From the NCBI RefSeq assembly GCF_021026335.1, contig NZ_JAJNCY010000013.1, forward strand, positions 40,698-104,697: a stretch of 64,000 bases of DNA. The letters run 5' to 3'. The notes below the pieces were generated by a model. That model was given only the letters and a program-made list of their open reading frames with translations. It was not told where the DNA came from and did no database searches. Source of the stretch: Rhizobium sp. C1 (lineage in GTDB: Bacteria; Pseudomonadota; Alphaproteobacteria; Rhizobiales; Rhizobiaceae). How positions within the stretch are numbered: position 1 is the first letter of the stretch; every line of letters begins with the position of its first letter. The translations under genes and the position numbers were made by a program. Below are positions 59,815-64,000 of the stretch, in pieces.

Positions 59815-60446
59815 ATGGCAATTCTCGACGCAAGCCTCGTCCACCCGATCACCCTGCCCGATGGCACGGTCTATCGCGATACGGTCTATCTGAAGAATGT
59901 CATCGATCATCCGCGCATGGAGATCGGCGAGTTCAGCTACTACACGCATTCCGGCCCGGTCGGAGACACTGCGCTGATCCTCGCGCCGTATCTCGGGCAT
60001 GGCGTGCTGGAGAAGCTGATCATCGGGAAGTTCGTGCAGATCGCGAGGGGCAGCTATTTCATCACCAGTTCGGCCAACCATCCGATGAACGGGTTCACGA
60101 CGTATCCTTTCCGCATCTTCAAGCCGGAGACGTTCGGTTACAAGGACCTGCCGGTGAAGGATACCGTTGTCGAGCATGATGTCTGGATCGGACAGAATGC
60201 GGCGATTATGCCGGGGTCAAGATCGGCGCGGGCGCGATTGTCGCGGCGGCGGCAGTGGTCACTTGCGATGTGCCGCCCTACGCCGTCGTCGGCGGGAATC
60301 CGGCGGCGATCATCCGGATGCGCTATCCGGACGACGTGATCGCCGAACTGCTGGAAATTGCCTGGTGGGACTGGCCGCTGGAGAAGATCGAGGCGAACCT
60401 GCCAGCCTTGAGCAGCGGCGATCTGGCGGCGTTGCGGCGGGCGTAG
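59815..60446 (+). pseudogene. CatB-family xenobiotic acetyltransferase, frameshifted
   Basis: A hexapeptide-repeat acetyltransferase of the CatB/Vat type. The first frame gives MAILDASLVHPITLPDGTVY...IGKFVQIARGSYFITSSANHPMNGFTTYPF...[17 protein letters not shown]. The match then jumps to the next frame ([39 protein letters not shown]) to the stop at 60444-60446. One G missing from the run at 60213-60216 explains the shift. With that base restored, the protein would be about 210 residues and complete. It could be a pseudogene or a sequencing error at a homopolymer. It lies between two cmk-fragment/RIME units. Confidence 0.8.
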
Positions 60447-60460
60447 CGCCACCTTTCCAC

Positions 60461-60515
60461 CGCTGGCACGGTGACGCTTTCGCGGCAAATGCCGACCTAT
60501 CGGCCTTGCCAAGGC
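60461..60515 (+). pseudogene. Second decayed fragment of the cmk 5' end
   Basis: CGCTGGCACGGTGACGCTTTCGCGGC matches cmk codons around the P-loop (GCCGGCAAGGGGACGCTTTCGCGGC). After an apparent internal deletion, GACCTATCGG-CCTTGCCAAGGC matches cmk codons about 35-42. RIME copy C begins nine bases later. The fragment ends at nearly the same cmk position as the fragment before RIME copy B. Confidence 0.6.
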
Positions 60516-60523
60516 ACCACCTC

Positions 60524-60663
60524 TCCTCCGTCATCCCGGACTTGATCCGGGATCCAGCCGCGCGATGTCCATCGCGCGAGAGACTCCCTTTACAAAACGA
60601 GTCCTTTCAGCCCGCAGACGCGGGCTGGCTGGATGCCGGTATCCAAGTCCGGCATGACGGAGG
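60524..60663 (+). repeat. RIME-like intergenic repeat, copy C
   Basis: Nearly the same sequence as copy B, including CGCGCGATGTCCATCGCGCG, CAGCCCGCAGACGCGGGCTGG and the closing CCGGCATGACGGAGG. It lies 95 bases before the intact cmk. The remainder of 60447-60758 is the cmk fragment before it and the cmk leader after it; no further gene is seen. Confidence 0.78.
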
Positions 60664-60758
60664 GTGGAGAGGCCGCGCCCAAAGCATCAAGACGATCATT
60701 GCATTGCAATCCACTCCCCACTAAATCCCTCCGCAACACCAACCGGAGACCTTGCCCC

Positions 60759-61382
60759 ATGCCAGTCATCGCCATCGACGGACCTGCCGCCGCCGGCAAG
60801 GGGACGCTTTCGCGGCGGATTGCGGAAACCTATGGCTTCCATCATCTCGATACGGGGCTGACCTATCGGGCCTGCGCCAAGGCGCTCTTGGATGCCGGGT
60901 TGCCGCTGGATGACGAGGCTAAGGCTGCGGATATGGCGTTGAAGGTCGATCTTTCGGGGCTGGATCGTTCGGTGTTGTCAGTGCATGCGATCGGCGAGGC
61001 GGCGTCGAAGATTGCGGTGATGCCCGCGGTCCGGCGCGCGCTGGTGGAGGCGCAGCAGGCGTTTTCCAGGCGTGTGCCCGGCACGGTGCTGGACGGGCGC
61101 GATATCGGGACGGTGGTCTGCCCGGATGCGACCGTGAAGCTCTATGTGACGGCCTCGGCCGAGGTGCGGGCGAGGCGCCGGTTTGACGAGATTGTTTCTG
61201 GTGGCGGGTCGGCCGTTTTCGAGGAGGTTCTGGCCGATGTGATCAAGCGCGACGAGCGCGACATGAACCGCGCCGACAGCCCCTTGAAACCAGCGGACGA
61301 TGCGCACTTGATCGATACGACCGAAATGGGTATAGAGGCCGCATTCCAGGCGGCGAAACGCCTTATCGACGCTGCCTTGTAA
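60759..61382 (+). CDS. cmk: Cytidylate (CMP) kinase
   Basis: A 207-residue nucleotide kinase converting (d)CMP to (d)CDP. The P-loop [10 protein letters not shown] lies at residues 7-16, [13 protein letters not shown] follows near 29-41, [14 protein letters not shown] near 121, and [19 protein letters not shown] near 167-185. GGAG lies ten bases before the ATG; the upstream open frame crosses a RIME repeat and is non-coding. cmk-rpsA is conserved, but the aroA gene usually just upstream in rhizobia is not there. Confidence 0.95.
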   Translation: MPVIAIDGPAAAGKGTLSRRIAETYGFHHLDTGLTYRACAKALLDAGLPLDDEAKAADMALKVDLSGLDRSVLSVHAIGEAASKIAVMPAVRRALVEAQQAFSRRVPGTVLDGRDIGTVVCPDATVKLYVTASAEVRARRRFDEIVSGGGSAVFEEVLADVIKRDERDMNRADSPLKPADDAHLIDTTEMGIEAAFQAAKRLIDAAL

Positions 61383-61471
61383 GAGCAATTCCAGCAAAAG
61401 TGCCACGCGGTTTTGCGTCCGGAATTGCGAAAACAAAGAAATTGGACAGAACCGCCTAAGCGGTTTTGTCA
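61382..61471. repeat. AGAGCAATTCC intergenic repeat, copy 2
   Basis: It starts inside the cmk stop codon and reads AGAGCAATTCCAGC...GCGGTTTTGCGTCCGGAATTGCGAAAACAAAGAAAT, then an AACCGCCTAAGCGGTTTT hairpin. It matches copy 1 at 38932-39054 over its first two thirds. Confidence 0.65.
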
Positions 61472-61600
61472 AATACATGCAATGAGCCGCAGACCGTCCC
61501 CGCGCCGGATTGCCCTTTTGACAGGGCGGACGTCTTCCTGTGGTTGTCAACAACGCTAACCCCCGGCGCAGTGCCTCGTTTGGCACATTTTGGAGTTTCA

Positions 61601-63301
61601 ATGTCTGCTACATCCAAGATGGAGGACTTCGCGTCCCTCCTCGAAGAATCCTTTGCAAAGAACGACCTCGCTGAAGGTTATGTTGCCAAGGGCATCATCA
61701 CGGCCATCGAAAAGGACGTCGCCATCATCGACGTCGGTCTGAAGGTCGAAGGCCGCGTTCCGCTCAAGGAATTCGGCGCCAAGGCACGTGACGGCTCGCT
61801 GAAGGTCGGCGACGAAGTCGAAGTCTTCATCGAACGCATCGAAAACGCGCTCGGCGAAGCTGTTCTGTCGCGCGAGAAGGCTCGCCGCGAAGAGAGCTGG
61901 GGTCGTCTCGAACAGAAGTTTGAAGCCGGCGAACGCGTCGAAGGCGTCATCTTCAACCAGGTCAAGGGTGGCTTCACGGTCGATCTCGACGGCGCTGTCG
62001 CCTTCCTGCCGCGCTCGCAGGTCGACATCCGTCCGATCCGCGACGTCACGCCGCTCATGCACAACCCGCAGCCCTTCGAAATCCTCAAGATGGACAAGCG
62101 CCGCGGCAACATCGTTGTCTCGCGCCGCACGGTTCTCGAAGAGTCGCGTGCCGAACAGCGTTCGGAAATCGTCCAGAACCTCGAAGAGGGTCAGGTTGTT
62201 GAAGGCGTCGTCAAGAACATCACCGATTATGGTGCGTTCGTTGACCTCGGCGGCATCGACGGCCTGCTGCACGTCACCGACATGGCATGGCGCCGCGTCA
62301 ACCATCCGTCGGAAATCCTGAACATCGGCCAGTCGGTCAAGGTTCAGATCATCCGCATCAACCAGGAAACCCACCGCATCTCGCTCGGCATGAAGCAGCT
62401 CGAGTCCGATCCGTGGGATGGCATCTCGGCCAAGTATCCGGATGGCAAGAAGATCAAGGGCACCGTCACGAACATCACCGACTACGGTGCGTTCGTCGAG
62501 CTGGAGCCGGGCATCGAAGGCCTCATCCACATCTCCGAAATGTCTTGGACCAAGAAGAACGTACATCCCGGCAAGATCCTGTCCACGAGCCAGGAAGTCG
62601 ACGTTGTCGTTCTCGAAGTCGATCCGTCCAAGCGCCGCATCTCGCTCGGCCTCAAGCAGACGCTTGAGAACCCGTGGCAGGCATTCGCTCACAGCCACCC
62701 GGCTGGCACGGAAGTCGAAGGCGAAGTCAAGAACAAGACCGAATTCGGCCTGTTCATCGGCCTCGACGGCGATGTCGACGGCATGGTGCACCTCTCCGAC
62801 CTCGACTGGAACCGTCCGGGCGAACAGGTCATCGAGGAATACAACAAGGGCGACGTCGTCAAGGCTGTCGTTCTCGATGTGGACGTCGACAAGGAGCGCA
62901 TCTCGCTCGGCATCAAGCAGCTCGGCAAGGACGCTGTCGGCGACGCCGCAACCTCCGGCGACCTGCGCAAGAACTCGGTCGTTTCGTGCGAAGTCACGGC
63001 TGTCAACGACGGTGGCATCGAAGTCAAGCTCGTCAACCATGAAGAGCTGACCTCGTTCATCCGCCGCGCTGACCTCTCGCGTGACCGTGACGAACAGCGC
63101 CCCGAGCGTTTCCAGGTTGGTCAGATTGTTGACGCCCGCGTCATCAACTTCTCCAAGAAAGACCGCAAGGTCGGCCTGTCGATCAAGGCTCTCGAGATCG
63201 CAGAAGAGAAGGAAGCCGTCGCACAGTTCGGTTCGTCCGACTCCGGCGCTTCGCTCGGCGACATCCTGGGTGCCGCCCTGAAGAACCGCGACAACAACTA
63301 A
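61601..63301 (+). CDS. rpsA: 30S ribosomal protein S1
   Basis: A 566-residue RNA-binding protein that helps leader binding to the ribosome. Six S1 (OB-fold) repeats follow a short N-terminal extension. Repeats 3 and 4 share VKNITDYGAFVDLGGIDGLLHVTDMAW and VTNITDYGAFVELEPGIEGLIHISEMSW. GGAG lies seven bases before the ATG. The leader contains GTGCC-TCGTTT-GGCAC at 61571-61586, which may take part in S1 autoregulation. Codon use is strongly biased, as for a highly expressed gene. Confidence 0.96.
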   Translation: MSATSKMEDFASLLEESFAKNDLAEGYVAKGIITAIEKDVAIIDVGLKVEGRVPLKEFGAKARDGSLKVGDEVEVFIERIENALGEAVLSREKARREESWGRLEQKFEAGERVEGVIFNQVKGGFTVDLDGAVAFLPRSQVDIRPIRDVTPLMHNPQPFEILKMDKRRGNIVVSRRTVLEESRAEQRSEIVQNLEEGQVVEGVVKNITDYGAFVDLGGIDGLLHVTDMAWRRVNHPSEILNIGQSVKVQIIRINQETHRISLGMKQLESDPWDGISAKYPDGKKIKGTVTNITDYGAFVELEPGIEGLIHISEMSWTKKNVHPGKILSTSQEVDVVVLEVDPSKRRISLGLKQTLENPWQAFAHSHPAGTEVEGEVKNKTEFGLFIGLDGDVDGMVHLSDLDWNRPGEQVIEEYNKGDVVKAVVLDVDVDKERISLGIKQLGKDAVGDAATSGDLRKNSVVSCEVTAVNDGGIEVKLVNHEELTSFIRRADLSRDRDEQRPERFQVGQIVDARVINFSKKDRKVGLSIKALEIAEEKEAVAQFGSSDSGASLGDILGAALKNRDNN

Positions 63302-63329
63302 AGTTCTCGCGTTTCGACTTGAATTGAAG

Positions 63330-63362
63330 AGCCCGCGTGGAGCGATCCACGCGGGCTTTTTG
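63330..63362 (+). terminator. rpsA terminator
   Basis: A perfect 12-bp stem AGCCCGCGTGGA / TCCACGCGGGCT with a GCGA loop followed by TTTTTG, 29 bases past the stop. Confidence 0.92.
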
Positions 63363-63389
63363 TTGTGCTGATGGGAAGGTGAGGGTGCC

Positions 63390-63660
63390 ACTTGCTCTCA
63401 TCTCCCCCCTGGTGGGGGAGAAAGCGATTTCAACATTTAGCTTTAGCTAAGCGTTAGAAATCGCAAGAGAGGGGTGGTGGTGTTCCTCCTCTCCCCTTGA
63501 GGATAGCCTGCCCCAAGAGGCGTTAGCCGATTGGCGTGGCAGGCTTGGTGAGGGGTGAATTGCGGCGAGCGCCGGGGACGATCGTGACCCCTCACCCGGA
63601 AAATCTAGCACTTAGCTTTCCGCTAAGATGCTGATTTTCCTTCCTCTCCCACAAGGGGAA
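63390..63660. repeat. Cluster of short palindromic repeats
   Basis: Two composite inverted repeats, GCGATTTC...GAAATCGC (63424-63464, with inner TTAGCT/AGCTAA) and GGAAAATC...GATTTTCC (63598-63640, with inner CTTAGC/GCTAAG). They are interleaved with CTCCCC/GGGGAG runs like those at 55166-55286. They appear to be a mosaic of rhizobial intergenic elements; no gene is seen. Confidence 0.55.
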
Positions 63661-63733
63661 AGGCCAACCCAGCTGCACCCAATTTCCCCGCTCTCCCCAA
63701 CCTCCATTATCCTGAACCCCTCCCGTCACCGGA

Positions 63734-63844
63734 TGGGCCAGCGACGACTGGCCCAGGCGGGAGGAGAGCCTGATGCGATGTTTCGTAACGTGCGGAACAT
63801 TGCATCAGGGGGCGCGGGCGGCGGTGGATCTGACACATCCACCG
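63734..63844. other. Three consecutive hairpins, possible structured RNA
   Basis: TGGGCCAG-CGACGA-CTGGCCCA (63734-63755), then an imperfect 15-bp hairpin TGATGCGATGTTTCG/CGGAACATTGCATCA (63771-63807), then CGGTGGAT-CTGACAC-ATCCACCG (63822-63844). They are tightly spaced, with a purine-rich GGCGGGAGGAGAGCC linker. No known RNA family was recognised and no promoter was identified. Confidence 0.4.
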
Positions 63845-63878
63845 AAACGACTCCCCCGATGGGCTGCGAATAGCTCGG

Positions 63879-64000
63879 TGGCCTGCTGCCAGTTTATCGG
63901 ACACCGAGTTAAGCTAATCCGACCTTGTTTTCAAATTCTATCGGGCTGAGATAGCCCAGTGTCGAATGGCGTCGCTTCGGATTGTAGAAGCGCTCGATGT
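63879..64000 (-). mobile_element. IS3-family insertion sequence, right-hand end of the element (partial)
   Basis: The window cuts into an IS whose transposase reads leftward. The candidate element end TGGCCTGCTGCCAGTTTATC starts at 63879 with the terminal TG expected for IS3-family inverted repeats. A CTCGGTG/CACCGAG pair (63874-63880 and 63902-63908) overlaps it. The other end lies outside the window, so element identity and target duplication cannot be checked. Confidence 0.65.
63909..64000 (-). CDS. IS3-family transposase OrfB, C-terminal fragment
   Basis: About 29 residues are visible before the stop at 63909-63911. IERFYNPKRRHSTLGYLSPIE then FENKVGLA is the hallmark end of the IS3-family DDE integrase domain (xxRRHSxLGYxSPxEFE). 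The rest of the gene extends past the window edge. Whether the full copy is intact cannot be told. Confidence 0.85.
   Translation of the reverse strand, partial: IERFYNPKRRHSTLGYLSPIEFENKVGLA

Noticed and set aside
61598..63391. A 597-codon open frame antisense to rpsA
   Set aside because: Acidic low-complexity text arises from the complement of the strongly biased rpsA codons; no family resemblance.
63390..63660. CRISPR-like repetition
   Set aside because: The palindromes are few, unevenly spaced and different from each other, without regular spacers or cas genes.

Overview
The window is a high-GC chromosomal segment of a member of the Rhizobiaceae (Rhizobium/Agrobacterium/Sinorhizobium type alphaproteobacterium). 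The evidence is the frc fructose ABC operon, a Sinorhizobium-type PmtA, an OlsA-like acyltransferase, a malic enzyme carrying a phosphotransacetylase-like tail next to mutS and glnD, dense short rhizobial intergenic repeats (RIME-like), and gene order that matches Sinorhizobium meliloti over long stretches. No rRNA or CRISPR array was seen; there is one tRNA (Leu, CAG).

Layout. 0-5.3 kb: fructose/ribose-type ABC transporter (frcB-frcC-frcA) divergent from its ROK repressor frcR and an overlapping RbsD/FucU mutarotase gene. 5.4-11 kb: a large membrane chemoreceptor, a small membrane protein, an orphan GTA/phage-type spike base protein, xseA and a 50-residue DUF3309 gene. 11-27.8 kb: tme, then mutS-glnD-murJ-trpS-usp-nfu-tsaB-rimI-olsA, then comM and gshB. 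27.9-32.9 kb: a cupin gene and the ugpBAEC glycerol-3-phosphate importer, which appears to sit inside an otherwise conserved rsmI-yraN-gshB group. 33-38.5 kb: yraN, rsmI, dnaN, pmtA, pyrF, a DUF1330 gene and an NDUFA9-like reductase. 39-46.7 kb: fadD behind a perfect 16-bp palindrome, a 2-hydroxyacid dehydrogenase, an SH3 protein, adenosine kinase, a SelT/SelW-like protein, tRNA-Leu, a stand-alone EAL phosphodiesterase and a ribonuclease D-like exonuclease. 46.7-57 kb: an unknown Ala/Pro-rich protein behind a CtrA-type box, rbsK, rmuC, a globin-coupled soluble chemoreceptor, then def, fmt, truA, a membrane protein and dapE. 61-63.3 kb: cmk and rpsA. The window ends in the edge of an IS3-family element.

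The least ordinary stretch is 57.2-60.7 kb. It holds (i) a visibly AT-richer island with one large DUF4209-type protein carrying an RX4H (HEPN-like) motif, a plausible but unproven defence or stress RNase, and (ii) a decayed repeat structure in which two degenerate copies of the cmk 5' end each run into a RIME-like repeat at about the same cmk position. The two copies flank a one-base-frameshifted CatB-family acetyltransferase and precede the intact cmk. This looks like local duplication followed by decay, and I know of no description of it.

Regulatory structure is readable at several places: a promoter and A/T-rich dyad in the frcB/frcR gap, two palindromes before ugpB, the palindrome before fadD, a CtrA-like TTAA-N7-TTAA box at 46.74 kb, and stem-loops between the binding-protein gene and the permease genes in both ABC operons. 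Coordinates and motifs were read by eye; family names rest on recognition of motifs and known synteny, not on a search.
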